Assembly (NCBI GenBank): GCA_024398055.1
Contig: CP073749.1
Span: 3,038,594-3,102,593, forward strand
Origin: a bacterium SCSIO 12741
Lineage (GTDB): Bacteria; Bacteroidota; Bacteroidia; Flavobacteriales_G; Salibacteraceae
Length of the DNA stretch: 64,000 nucleotides
Direction of reading: 5' to 3'
Shown here: piece by piece, positions 7,680 through 16,557 of the stretch
Position numbering within the stretch: position 1 is the first letter of the stretch
How the letters are laid out: each line of letters opens with the position of its first letter
Translations under genes and position numbers: made by a program
The notes under the pieces: generated by a model
Database searches by the model: none
Told to the model about the DNA's origin: nothing
What the model saw: only the letters and a program-made list of their open reading frames with translations

Positions 7680-9086
7680 ATGAATTGGAATACCTTGACA
7701 GCAGAAATCGTTGAATCCTTAAAGCAAATTGTTGGGGAGAACTACCTCTTCATCGATGAGGAAACCCGTATAGAATATGGGCATGATGAAACCGAGGATC
7801 TTTCTTATCCACCCGAAGTATTGGTGAAGCCTGCTAATCCGGAGGAGATTTCGGCCATTATGAAACTGGCCAATGAACATGCTATTCCAGTTACCCCAAT
7901 CGGTGCGCGAACAGGATTGAGTGGCGGTGCCTTGAGTATTCATGGGGGAATCGGACTCAGCATGGAGCGGTTGAATCAAATCATTGAAATAGATGAGAAG
8001 AACCTTCAGGCTACCGTGGAACCTGGGGTCATTACTCAAGTATTTCATGATGAAGCACGTTCGAAAGGTTTGTTCTATCCTCCCGATCCTTCAAGCTGGG
8101 GATCCTGTTACATAGGCGGAAATCTGGCCTACAATTCAGGTGGACCGAAAGCCGTAAAGTATGGAGTGACCAAGGATTATGTGCTTAATCTCGAAGTGGT
8201 ATTGCCCAATGGCGATATCATCTGGACCGGAGCCAATGTGCTCAAAAATTCTACCGGCTACAACCTTACTCAACTTATGGTCGGTAGTGAAGGTACCCTT
8301 GGAATTATCACCAAAGCCGTTTTTAGACTCATTCCTTACCCCAAGCATATTCTTACCTTATTGGTGGCTTTTGAAAGCCCTGAGAAGGCCTGCGAAGCCG
8401 TTTCTTCCGTGTTTCGGTCAGGTTTAACTCCCTGTGCAATGGAGTTTATGGAACGTGACGCACTCGATTGGACCATTCCCTATGTAGACGATTTTAATAT
8501 TCCCGTAGCCGAAAACATCGGAGCTCACTTGCTGATCGAAGTAGATGGAAACGATGTGGATGTGCTCTACAAGGAGTGTGAACAAATTACAGCGATTATG
8601 GAAGAGCATGGTTGCGAGGATGTTTTGTTTGCCGATGATCAGGCGCAAAAAGAAGCGCTTTGGAAATTGCGGAGAAGAGTGGGAGAGGCCGTCAAAAAGA
8701 ACTCCATTTACAAAGAAGAAGATACCGTTGTACCACGCTATGAAATGCCTAAGCTGCTTCGGGGAGTAAAAGAAATTGGTCAGCGCTATGGGTTTAAATC
8801 CGTTTGCTATGGTCACGTGGGCGATGGAAACCTGCACGTGAACATCATTAAGGGAGATATGAGCGAAGATGACTGGAACAACAAATTAACCGAAGGAATT
8901 CGGGAAGTTTTCCACCTGACCAAGTCCTTAGGTGGTACCATTTCTGGAGAGCATGGAATCGGTTATGTTCAGAAAGGCTATCTCGATATTGTCTTTAGCG
9001 ACGCCGAGCTCCAAATTCAACGTCAAATCAAACAGGTGTTTGATCCTAAGGGAATTTTAAATCCGGGAAAGGTCTTTTTGAAGTGA
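7680..9086 (+). CDS. FAD-linked oxidase, glycolate oxidase subunit GlcD / D-lactate dehydrogenase type
   Basis: This 468-residue flavoprotein has the FAD_binding_4 fold (TPIGARTGLSGGALSIHGG, GGNLAYNSGGPKAVKYG and NSTGYNLTQLMVGSEGTLG). Its C-terminal FAD-oxidase domain carries YGHVGDGNLHVNI and ISGEHGIGYVQKGYL, which bind metal and substrate. Members oxidise 2-hydroxy acids such as D-lactate or glycolate and pass electrons to the respiratory chain. There is no fused iron-sulfur domain and no GlcE/GlcF partner nearby, so D-lactate dehydrogenase is as likely as glycolate oxidase. Its stop overlaps the next start by four bases (ATGA). Confidence 0.92.
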   Translation: MNWNTLTAEIVESLKQIVGENYLFIDEETRIEYGHDETEDLSYPPEVLVKPANPEEISAIMKLANEHAIPVTPIGARTGLSGGALSIHGGIGLSMERLNQIIEIDEKNLQATVEPGVITQVFHDEARSKGLFYPPDPSSWGSCYIGGNLAYNSGGPKAVKYGVTKDYVLNLEVVLPNGDIIWTGANVLKNSTGYNLTQLMVGSEGTLGIITKAVFRLIPYPKHILTLLVAFESPEKACEAVSSVFRSGLTPCAMEFMERDALDWTIPYVDDFNIPVAENIGAHLLIEVDGNDVDVLYKECEQITAIMEEHGCEDVLFADDQAQKEALWKLRRRVGEAVKKNSIYKEEDTVVPRYEMPKLLRGVKEIGQRYGFKSVCYGHVGDGNLHVNIIKGDMSEDDWNNKLTEGIREVFHLTKSLGGTISGEHGIGYVQKGYLDIVFSDAELQIQRQIKQVFDPKGILNPGKVFLK

Positions 9087-9607
9087 TGAGATTGAAACCG
9101 AAATCAGCTCCATGGATCCTTTTCATTTTGATTTGGGTAATGACATTGTCGGTCTCTGCTCAGGATAATTCGGCTGATCCTTGTCCCATTCAGCTTTCGG
9201 TGAAGTATAAATCCAATGGTGAAAAGGAAACCTACAATAAGCGCTGCGATACGCTCTACAAGACGATTCAATATACCAACGATTCGCTAAAGCAGGAAGT
9301 CATTTATCTCAGAGGAAAGCCCCATGGCGTATGTAAATGGTATTGGCAAAACGGAAATTACCAGCAAATAAGCTCCTGGCAACAAGGCGTTATGGTAGAC
9401 ACGGCTTATTTCTACCATGAAAATGGACAGCTCCAACAAAAGTATTTCATGGATCAGGGCAAATTGGAAGGTCCTTTTGTGGAATATTATTCCAATGGTC
9501 GTCTTCGTAGAAAGGGGCAATACAAATCTGGAGAGAAGGTTGGTCGATGGGAAAAGTTTGATGAAGAAGGAAAAGTTATTGAAGATCAGAACTTCGAAGA
9601 AAGATGA
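9083..9607 (+). CDS. Secreted MORN/YwqK-like repeat protein
   Basis: The protein has 174 residues with an N-terminal signal peptide (ending near SVSAQ) and then at least four MORN-type repeats of the form GKPHGVCKWYWQNG, YFYHENGQLQQKYFMDQGKL, GPFVEYYSNGRLRRKGQYKSG and GRWEKFDEEGK. Proteins with these repeats are often named YwqK antitoxin by similarity, but no toxin partner is present here, so the antitoxin role is not supported. It is translationally coupled to the GlcD-type oxidase. Confidence 0.82.
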   Translation: MMRLKPKSAPWILFILIWVMTLSVSAQDNSADPCPIQLSVKYKSNGEKETYNKRCDTLYKTIQYTNDSLKQEVIYLRGKPHGVCKWYWQNGNYQQISSWQQGVMVDTAYFYHENGQLQQKYFMDQGKLEGPFVEYYSNGRLRRKGQYKSGEKVGRWEKFDEEGKVIEDQNFEER

Positions 9608-9790
9608 AGGCCCGATTGAAAACAACTATTGACTTCCTCAGAATAGCCCATTCTTATTGATCCAATTTCCTTTAAATAGGAAGAACCCTTGAGTGTAGGT
9701 TAGTTAATATCTTAAAGGACGTGAAAGGTCTATCTCATACTCGGAAAATACACGGCTATAGAATGAACCGGAGGGTAAGGGTACGGTAAG

Positions 9791-10477
9791 ATGGAAGCGG
9801 TTCTAAAATCTTCATTCCTTCGATTTGCGGTTCTTGTATGGCTCGCTTTTATGTGGACCAATCAGAGCCTTGCCCAATCGGATTCCTTGTGCATTGAAGT
9901 TTCCATTCAAATGCCCCATTCTAAAAAACAAGCCATTCCCCAATTAAGGTATCACGGAGGGTGGGACAATCAGGAGTTTTTATTGAAGCGAACTGATCAG
10001 GGAAGGCTACTTTATTCCCTTAACCTTCAAAAAGCGATGGTAGAAGATACCTTTTCCATCATCATCGGAGATCAGGATGTAAACCTTCAAATTGAAGGCG
10101 AATTGGACTTTACCTGGGACACTTTGTATTTGCATAACATTACGATTCAGTCAATAACCTACAAAGATTCTTGTCGAATTTCACAAAGCCATTTTAAAGT
10201 CATAGATGGAGAATTGGAAGGTCCTGTTAAACAGAAAGCGGTTACCCAAAAAAGCAAAGATCTTGCCTGGCAGTTACTTGAGGATCAGGTTCCACGTTTA
10301 TCCGTTGGGCCTTGGCACGTGCAAGGGAAACTTGATTGGCAAACAGACATTCATGTTTTGTCTTACTCAGGAGGGAAGAGAAAAAAAGAGGTTTCAAAGA
10401 CCTATTTCCATGGAACCCAGAAAACCTACAAAATCAGACCTATTTACCATTTTTCAATTCCATTAAAATCGCACTAA
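9791..10477 (+). CDS. Secreted protein of unknown function
   Basis: This 228-residue protein has a signal peptide (FAVLVWLAFMWTNQSLAQ) and a body rich in beta-strand pattern without recognisable domains or repeats. A run of basic residues (GGKRKKEVSK) lies near residue 200. No T9SS or lipobox signal is present. The 183 bases before it contain no promoter I can support. I do not recognise the family. Confidence 0.65.
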   Translation: MEAVLKSSFLRFAVLVWLAFMWTNQSLAQSDSLCIEVSIQMPHSKKQAIPQLRYHGGWDNQEFLLKRTDQGRLLYSLNLQKAMVEDTFSIIIGDQDVNLQIEGELDFTWDTLYLHNITIQSITYKDSCRISQSHFKVIDGELEGPVKQKAVTQKSKDLAWQLLEDQVPRLSVGPWHVQGKLDWQTDIHVLSYSGGKRKKEVSKTYFHGTQKTYKIRPIYHFSIPLKSH

Positions 10478-10516
10478 CCTAAGTTCAGAATACGGGAATG
10501 GGATTTTATATCCGTG

Positions 10517-10547
10517 TTTGTCGAAAGTTTCCGAAACAATATCTTAG
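10517..10547 (+). promoter_or_regulatory. Promoter of the choice-of-anchor L/OmpA gene
   Basis: TTTG (10517-10520) is followed after exactly 19 bases by TATCTTAG (10540-10547), seven of eight positions matching the consensus (TAnnTTTG with A for the last T). The expected transcription start is near 10553, so the ATG at 10568 is the start codon rather than the in-frame codon at 10514. Confidence 0.55.
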
Positions 10548-10567
10548 CCCCCAAGAGTTACCCTTTC

Positions 10568-11833
10568 ATGAACCATCTGCACTCTTTTTTTCTGGTTTTA
10601 ACTGCAATGATCGTATTGCCGAACAAGGTTTTGGCTCAGGTTCAAATCGATACTTCGCATAACGCGGCCTATTGGGTAAAGCAGGTCTTGCTCGCAGAGG
10701 AAAGCGGAGTAGAGGTAAGTAAAGTTCATTTCAAAGGAGCCAAACAAAGTCTCGGCTCATTTAAAAATAAGTGGACCTCTTTGGTCATGCCCGAAGGCAT
10801 CATCATTTCTTCTGGAGATGTGATGGGAGCTGCTGGACCCAATGATAATCCAAAAATGAGTTCGGTAATCTATCCTTTTCCCGACCGAGACCTTCAGAAA
10901 ATTGCAACCGGAGAAGTTTTTGATGCCGCTGTATTGGAATTTGATTTGGTCGCTCAATACGATAGTCTATCCTTTGGATTTGTATTTGCCTCCGAAGAGT
11001 ATCCGGAATACGTCAACAAAGGAGTGAACGACATTTTTGCCTTTTGGATTACCAATCGAGAAACCGGATTCAAGCGAAACCTGGCTCTATTGCAACCCGA
11101 TAATGAGCCCGTAATGGTGGACAACATCAATGCTGAAAAACACCCCGAACTCTTTATTCAAAATGGGATATGGGAAGAAGACAACATCCGGAAATGGGAA
11201 AACAACAAAACCTTGGGCGAGCTGGCTTATGCTTTTCAATACGATGGTTTTACCCGGCTGCTCAAGGCACAAACGCGGGTAGTTCCCGGAGAGACCTACC
11301 ACCTAAAAATAGCTATTGCTGATGTGGGAGATCGTCGCTACGATTCAGCAGTCATGTTGGAGGCCTATTCATTAAGAAGTCAACCCAGTGAAGAAAGTCA
11401 GCAAAAGTTGGAAAATCGCCTCGCTGCGGATTTGGCTGAAAAATTCAGCGGATTGCCAGGAGAAATTCAAGCCGATTCGGATCAGGTTTCGATTAGTTTA
11501 CCCATTCTTTTTCGCACCAATTCCGATCAAATTAGCGACGACCAATCGATGGATTACCTCAAGCAAATTGTTCAGGTTTTGCTTGATCAACCCGATTCTA
11601 AATTGCGGGTAGTAGGCCATACCGACCGGGTAGGTACTGACGCTTATAACCAAGATTTATCAGAACGGCGGGCTCAAAAAGTAGCTGAATTTTTGATTTC
11701 CAGAGGGGTTCAAATCTCACGGGTTCAATGGGAGGGAAAAGGTGCTTCCGAGCCGATTGCATCGAACGATGACGATAACGGAAGATCCCGGAATAGACGG
11801 GTGGAATTTATTTTTGTTCCTGAAGGGAATTAA
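10568..11833 (+). CDS. Choice-of-anchor L domain protein with C-terminal OmpA peptidoglycan-binding domain
   Basis: From the ATG at 10568 the protein has 421 residues with a signal peptide (FFLVLTAMIVLPNKVLAQ). Residues about 30-270 form a choice-of-anchor L domain, recognisable from LSFGFVFASEEYPEYVNKG, NDIFAFWIT and YHLKIAIADVGDRRYDSAV. Residues about 310-420 are an OmpA_C domain with LRVVGHTDRVG and NDDDNGRSRNRRVEF, including the Asp and Arg that bind diaminopimelate in peptidoglycan. The choice-of-anchor L domain is normally surface-exposed in secreted proteins, so this combination may present it while anchored to the cell wall. The stop overlaps the convergent kinase gene by four bases. 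Confidence 0.88.
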   Translation: MNHLHSFFLVLTAMIVLPNKVLAQVQIDTSHNAAYWVKQVLLAEESGVEVSKVHFKGAKQSLGSFKNKWTSLVMPEGIIISSGDVMGAAGPNDNPKMSSVIYPFPDRDLQKIATGEVFDAAVLEFDLVAQYDSLSFGFVFASEEYPEYVNKGVNDIFAFWITNRETGFKRNLALLQPDNEPVMVDNINAEKHPELFIQNGIWEEDNIRKWENNKTLGELAYAFQYDGFTRLLKAQTRVVPGETYHLKIAIADVGDRRYDSAVMLEAYSLRSQPSEESQQKLENRLAADLAEKFSGLPGEIQADSDQVSISLPILFRTNSDQISDDQSMDYLKQIVQVLLDQPDSKLRVVGHTDRVGTDAYNQDLSERRAQKVAEFLISRGVQISRVQWEGKGASEPIASNDDDNGRSRNRRVEFIFVPEGN

Positions 11834-12687
11834 AGCGAATACTGCCGATGGTAGTCAATGAGTCCATCAATTGGCCGTTTGATCACCTTACCGATTTCAG
11901 ACTCAAATTCCTCAGCCACTTCTTTCAATTCATCTAAAAAGTACCAGGCTATCGATCCAATAAAATGAACCGGATATTGCTTGTATTCCGGATAGCAACT
12001 TATGTGGTACTTGAAGAATTCCTGCATCCCAAAAAGCAGCAGCTTTCGGATGTACGGATCCTTGCGATGATTGGCCATAAATGGCATAAACTGGGCTAAA
12101 AAGGCGCTTGGTCGAGGTTGCTGATACAGGCGATTGAGCACTTCATCTTTTTCCAATTGGTAAGTAGCTTCGAAATCCTGATGGATTTCCGGAGGCATCT
12201 GGCGATAAAAGAAATCACGTACCAAAAACTTACCATAGTAGCCGCCACCTGCTTCGTCTCCAGGAATCATACCCAAACTGGGGATTTCCTCAGAAACCTC
12301 CTGCCCATCGAAAAAACAAGAATTAGATCCCGTTCCCAAAATGCAGGTGATGCCCGGTTTACCCTGCCAGGTGGCGAAGGCGGCTCCTTTTAAATCGTGC
12401 TCCACATAAATGGTGGCTTGCGGAATTACCTGCTGAAACCCTTGGGTGACGATGGAATTATTCAAATCGTTCGAGCAGCCCGATCCATAGAAGTAGATTT
12501 CACTAATCTGTGAGCCCAAGGAAGAAAGTGCAGGTTGCTCCTTAAAATTCGAAGCAATCGAATCGGAATCCATGTAAAAGGGATTGTAACCTTGTGTTTC
12601 AAAAGAAGTAACCGTTTCTCCCTGTTCATTTAGAGCTACCCAATCAGCCTTGGTTGACCCTCCATCCGAAATAAGCTTAATTCCCAA
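11830..12687 (-). CDS. N-acetylglucosamine kinase-like protein (BadF/BadG ATPase family)
   Basis: This 285-residue cytosolic protein has the actin-like kinase fold: phosphate-1 loop ISDGGSTKADW at the N-terminus and ITCILGTGSNSCFFDG as the phosphate-2 loop, with PGDEAGGGYYGK and FIGSIAWYF later. These match bacterial and eukaryotic N-acetylglucosamine kinases, which phosphorylate GlcNAc for recycling of cell-wall or chitin sugar. Length is typical. No other amino-sugar catabolic gene is nearby. Confidence 0.87.
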   Translation of the reverse strand: MGIKLISDGGSTKADWVALNEQGETVTSFETQGYNPFYMDSDSIASNFKEQPALSSLGSQISEIYFYGSGCSNDLNNSIVTQGFQQVIPQATIYVEHDLKGAAFATWQGKPGITCILGTGSNSCFFDGQEVSEEIPSLGMIPGDEAGGGYYGKFLVRDFFYRQMPPEIHQDFEATYQLEKDEVLNRLYQQPRPSAFLAQFMPFMANHRKDPYIRKLLLFGMQEFFKYHISCYPEYKQYPVHFIGSIAWYFLDELKEVAEEFESEIGKVIKRPIDGLIDYHRQYSL

Positions 12688-12727
12688 ACCTTAAAATTGA
12701 ATATTGTTGCTGACCATTGAAAATTCC

Positions 12728-13111
12728 TCAAGGCTTGTAGTAGCCATACTGAATTAACAAGCGTTTGATGCGAATCACCAGTTCGTTAGGACTAAACGGC
12801 TTCGTCATGAATTCATCGGCGCCTAATTCAAAGGCTTTGAGTACATTTTTTTCCTGACGCAGCGTAGTAAGCATGATCACCGGAATTCTCTTTTCCTTAA
12901 TGTCTTTGATGTACTTAACCAACTCCAGACCTGTGATGTAAGGCATCATGATATCTGACACCACCAAATCGGGAAGAACCTCGTCCAATAAGTCCATGGC
13001 CGCTTTTCCATTCTCTGCGGTATAGGTTTCGTAACCCTCCTTTTTTAAGCGAAATTCCACTGTTTTTAACAGCATTCGCTCATCCTCTACGATCAGTATT
13101 TTTGAACTCAT
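12728..13111 (-). CDS. Single-domain response regulator (receiver only)
   Basis: This 127-residue protein is a complete receiver domain and nothing else. It has the acidic pocket VEDE (residues 8-11), phosphoacceptor Asp53 in VVSDIMMPYITG, the switch Thr in VIMLTT and the Lys in FMTKPFSP. With no output domain it must act by protein contact or as a phosphorelay intermediate. It lies divergent from the YaiO-type gene, and a free HPt protein and a hybrid kinase are within 9 kb, so it may relay signals to the exopolysaccharide genes. That link is inference. Confidence 0.93.
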   Translation of the reverse strand: MSSKILIVEDERMLLKTVEFRLKKEGYETYTAENGKAAMDLLDEVLPDLVVSDIMMPYITGLELVKYIKDIKEKRIPVIMLTTLRQEKNVLKAFELGADEFMTKPFSPNELVIRIKRLLIQYGYYKP

Positions 13112-13309
13112 TGAAGGCTTTTTCCTAAAGAAAACAGGGCTTTCCGATACTAAGCGTTACCGCCTTTTACCCCCGATAATGGCCTGTTCTTCGCTAACGC
13201 GAATATACTATTTTGGGATCAACGGGGAAATGAGCCCGAGTTCTGAACATCCTATTGTAGACCGAATTATTCTCCGGTACATCGATAAATCTTGGGAATT
13301 TGCTAATCT

Positions 13310-13317
13310 TATATTTG
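13310..13317 (+). promoter_or_regulatory. -7 box upstream of the YaiO-type operon
   Basis: TATATTTG matches TAnnTTTG exactly. The nearest upstream TTG (13292-13294) is only 15 bases away, closer than usual. It would give a leader of about 80 bases before the YaiO-type gene. The remainder of 13112-13405 shows no gene. Confidence 0.4.
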
Positions 13318-13405
13318 TATTCAATGGAAAAGGTTTCTTTTGTGCCCACAAATTTCAGTTTGGAGAGCTGAAATCAACTGGGTTATGAAGGGGAACCGAG
13401 TTAAT

Positions 13406-15457
13406 ATGGTGCGGAAAATAATAACCATACTGGTATTCGCAGCTATCGCTATGGGCGGATACGCTCAAGAAAGCCGGGATCCGGATCAATGGATCAAGGA
13501 AATAAGGGAGACAGCTTTTGCGAATCATTTTGATAGCGCCATAACGGAATGCGACAGCCTCCTTACCGTTTACCCTGAACATTTCGACACCCGTATTCTT
13601 CTTACCCGAGTATTGGCCTGGGATGGTCAGCTGGAACGAGCCCAAAAAGAGGGTAGAAAGGTTTATGACGAACAGCCCGAAAATTATGACGTGATCCGCC
13701 TTTGGAGCACCGTACTTCGTTGGTCTGGAAAGCCGGGAAAAGCTCAGGACGTGAGTACGGATGGTTTGGTTCACTTTCCGCAAGACAAAGGCATTTGGCT
13801 CGACTACGCCATGGCCACTTACGAAAACGACGAGTACCTGGCGGCATTGGACACCGTAGGTGCCGAAATACATACCTATCCAGATTACGTTCCCGCCGTT
13901 AAATATCGGTTGCGTCTTCTTATATGGGAAGATTCACTCGACTATGCCTTGCAGCAATGTGATAGCATGCACGAACTGCAGCCCGAAGATTTGGATTACC
14001 GGGTTTTTCGATCTGATATTTACGCTCGTCAGGAAATTTACAAGCAAGCTTCAGATGAATTGGATACGGTTATTCGAACCGATTCCAACAAACTGGATGC
14101 CTGGCATTTGATGGTCAATGTGTTGTTGTGGGATCAGCAACCCGATTCGGCTTTAACCGTGGCTCAAAAGGGACTGGAACGCTTTCCTCGCGACAAAAAC
14201 CTGCATACTCAATTAGCCAAGTCTTATTTGTATACGGATTCGTTCCAATTGGCCGTGGATACAGCGACTGCTATCATTGAAGAAGATTCCCTGGACTACG
14301 ATGCCTGGAACATTGCTTTGAATGCCTGGTTGGCACTTGAGAATTATGATACCATAATAGATGTATCTGATTATGTGATGCATCACTTTACAGGTGATGA
14401 GGAAGTCGAGCGGATTATTGCCCTGGCCTATGCGGGCAAAAAGAAATACAATCCCGCCAAAGAGGTATTAGCCAAAGATGATGAAGAAGCTGAAAACTTA
14501 GAAGTGAGCAGCAAGGTTCTTTACGCCAAGCTTCATTATTGGAACAAGGAAAACTCAAAAGCCCTAAAACTGGTAGAGTCTTTCTTGGAGAGTCACCCGG
14601 AATCGGTGGATTTATACTTGCTTAAAACCCAACTTCATATTTCACGCTTCGAAAAAAAGAAGGCCTTTGAAAGTATTGATTCGGTGGCAGTAAGGGATAC
14701 CAACAACCCTAATATTCCTGCTTTAACCGAAAAGGCTGAAAATATTTTCCTCAACAATTTAGGAGCTTACTATTCTTTCGATTATTACGATAATTCGGAG
14801 TTTCATCGTCATGCTTTGACCATTGAATACCTGCGTCGCATTCAACGCCATGTTATTCTGGGACGTCTTACTATGGCCGATCGGGCAGGAGCTACCGGAT
14901 ATCAATTCGAAATTGACGCTTACCCAGTTCTAACGGATTGGATGTATTTATACCTCAATGCCGGGGTGTCCAATGGAGTTCTTTTTCCAGATTTTAGGGC
15001 AGCGATAGAACCCTATGTTCGTTTACCATTGACCTTAGAGCTTTCAGCTGGACTGCGCTACATGAATTACCCGACTGAGGAAGTACTCATATACACGGGA
15101 AGTATTGGAGCCTACCCTGGAAACTTTTATTTTGCCTTCAGGCCTTTTATTAGCGTAAAGGATAGTGGTGTTTTTCAGTCGTACAACGTTAAAGCACGTT
15201 ACTTCTTTCCGGAATCTAATCTGACTTATCTGGAATTGAATGCAGGAACAGGGTCCAGTCCGGATAATGCCTATTTGGATCCGGCATTTACCCAATTTGT
15301 AGAGTCCAGGTCCTATAACATCGGGCTCACTTTTCAGAAAAAATTAGGAAGACAATTTTACGGCCGGGCTTGGTTTATCTACGATCACTATCAACCCGAA
15401 GAAATTCCGAACTTTACCATATACAGTAGCAATATAGGAATCTGGTGGATGTTTTAA
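13406..15457 (+). CDS. TPR protein with C-terminal YaiO-type outer-membrane beta-barrel
   Basis: From the ATG at 13406 the protein has 683 residues; an ATG at 13385 would add seven. The signal peptide is KIITILVFAAIAMGGYAQ. Residues about 25-430 are tandem TPR helices (for example TRILLTRVLAWDGQLERAQK and LARQ-like units about 34 residues apart). The last about 240 residues alternate aromatic and polar residues and end in WWMF, as in outer-membrane barrels of the YaiO family. In E. coli yaiO lies near the GT2 gene yaiP. Here the barrel is followed by a HEAT protein and a GT2 synthase with overlapping frames, so I infer that TPR plus barrel guide the polymer through periplasm and outer membrane, as AlgK/AlgE or BcsC do. 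Confidence 0.88.
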   Translation: MVRKIITILVFAAIAMGGYAQESRDPDQWIKEIRETAFANHFDSAITECDSLLTVYPEHFDTRILLTRVLAWDGQLERAQKEGRKVYDEQPENYDVIRLWSTVLRWSGKPGKAQDVSTDGLVHFPQDKGIWLDYAMATYENDEYLAALDTVGAEIHTYPDYVPAVKYRLRLLIWEDSLDYALQQCDSMHELQPEDLDYRVFRSDIYARQEIYKQASDELDTVIRTDSNKLDAWHLMVNVLLWDQQPDSALTVAQKGLERFPRDKNLHTQLAKSYLYTDSFQLAVDTATAIIEEDSLDYDAWNIALNAWLALENYDTIIDVSDYVMHHFTGDEEVERIIALAYAGKKKYNPAKEVLAKDDEEAENLEVSSKVLYAKLHYWNKENSKALKLVESFLESHPESVDLYLLKTQLHISRFEKKKAFESIDSVAVRDTNNPNIPALTEKAENIFLNNLGAYYSFDYYDNSEFHRHALTIEYLRRIQRHVILGRLTMADRAGATGYQFEIDAYPVLTDWMYLYLNAGVSNGVLFPDFRAAIEPYVRLPLTLELSAGLRYMNYPTEEVLIYTGSIGAYPGNFYFAFRPFISVKDSGVFQSYNVKARYFFPESNLTYLELNAGTGSSPDNAYLDPAFTQFVESRSYNIGLTFQKKLGRQFYGRAWFIYDHYQPEEIPNFTIYSSNIGIWWMF

Positions 15458-16557
15458 GCAACATATGGACCTACCTGATGGAGCAGGACTTTGCGCACCG
15501 TTTTGTTACGGTAATCATTGTGATTCTGTTCTTTTCCTCCATCGTTCTTCTATTGGGAATTTTGGTGAGCCGAACCATCAAAAACAAGAAGGAAAGGGAA
15601 AGCGACTTGTGGCACGAAAAATTTCAAGCCCTTCTCGTCAATATTCTGTTTGATGCCAAGTATGAGCCCGGCACCGATGATTACAAACGTCTCATTAAAA
15701 AATACCACGCCGATAAATTGAATGCTGTTCAGCAGAAGGCATTGATTGGTGAGATGGATGTTCTGCATAAAAACGTGGCTGGGGAAACCTCTGAAAAACT
15801 GGAAGCCTTCTACCATGACGTAGGTCTAATTCCTTATGCCGTTGAACGAGTGAAGGATGGCAAATGGTGGGAAAAAGCAGGAGCCTTTAGAGAGCTGTCC
15901 GAGTTTAAGGCAGTCAGTCAGTACGACTTGATTCTGAAATACGTTGACCACGATAACAAAACCCTTCGGGCAGAAGCTCAATATGCGGCTGTATCGCTAA
16001 AAGGGGTGAATGCCTTGCATTTTGTAGAATCGCTCAAGTATCCGATGTCTGAATGGCAGCAGCTGGTCATGCTGGAAAAATTGGCGCGTTACCTACCCGA
16101 AGAAATTCCGGACGTAAGGCACTGGTTGAGTTCTGACAATGATTCAGTCGTCATTTTCGGATTGAAAGTGATTGCCCAGTTTCAGCAGTTCAATGCCGAA
16201 AAGCAGGTGATTGAACTTTTGGTGCATAAAAATCCGAGAGTGGTAAAGCAAGATATCCAAAGCTTGGTGCGCCTTCAATTCAAATCGGCTTGCCCTTTTT
16301 TGAGAAGAATTTATTCGGATTCCCCGAAAAGCATAAAACTGCAGATCATCGATGCACTCTCAGAGTTGGGAGACTCCGGAGATCGCAGCTTCTTTAGAGA
16401 ATTAGTTGAAGATCAAGATGATTTCGAAATTGGTCTTCGAGCAGGAATGGCCCTGCGAAACTTAGGAGGGAGATCCATCCTACAACAATTGGATCGGAAA
16501 GAATTAACTGAACAAAGGAGGAAGATTGTTACTCACGCTCTTGACGAAAGAATTTGA
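15445..16557 (+). CDS. Membrane-anchored HEAT-repeat protein
   Basis: The frame overlaps the end of the YaiO-type gene by 13 bases; a second ATG at 15478 (MEQDFAHRF) would avoid most of the overlap. One transmembrane helix (VTVIIVILFFSSIVLLLGIL) lies near the N-terminus, and the rest, about 300 residues, is cytosolic alpha-helical HEAT-like repeats (LRAEAQYAAVSLKG, VVIFGLKVIAQFQQ, PRVVKQDIQSLVRLQ, KLQIIDALSELGDSGD). HEAT solenoids are protein-binding scaffolds. Its end overlaps the GT2 synthase frame by 32 bases, so I propose that it is an accessory or scaffold subunit of that synthase and a possible docking point for the receiver protein. Confidence 0.85.
   Translation: MDVLSNIWTYLMEQDFAHRFVTVIIVILFFSSIVLLLGILVSRTIKNKKERESDLWHEKFQALLVNILFDAKYEPGTDDYKRLIKKYHADKLNAVQQKALIGEMDVLHKNVAGETSEKLEAFYHDVGLIPYAVERVKDGKWWEKAGAFRELSEFKAVSQYDLILKYVDHDNKTLRAEAQYAAVSLKGVNALHFVESLKYPMSEWQQLVMLEKLARYLPEEIPDVRHWLSSDNDSVVIFGLKVIAQFQQFNAEKQVIELLVHKNPRVVKQDIQSLVRLQFKSACPFLRRIYSDSPKSIKLQIIDALSELGDSGDRSFFRELVEDQDDFEIGLRAGMALRNLGGRSILQQLDRKELTEQRRKIVTHALDERI
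16513..16528 (+). promoter_or_regulatory. Strong Shine-Dalgarno sequence selecting a TTG start
   Basis: AAAGGAGG ends six bases before a TTG codon at 16526. Perfect Shine-Dalgarno sequences are rare in Bacteroidota. It lies inside the HEAT gene and supports initiation of the GT2 gene at TTG. The first in-frame ATG (16631) is 35 codons later, inside the first membrane helix. Confidence 0.6.

Noticed and set aside
9083-9607. Antitoxin function of the MORN/YwqK-like gene
   Set aside because: No toxin gene is adjacent and the protein is secreted, so a toxin-antitoxin role is not supported.
12118-12393. Plus-strand 91-residue frame inside the GlcNAc kinase gene
   Set aside because: It is a shadow of the minus-strand gene, which has clear kinase motifs.
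13179-13388. 69-residue frame upstream of the YaiO-type gene
   Set aside because: It crosses the predicted promoter, has no protein-like pattern and overlaps the leader.
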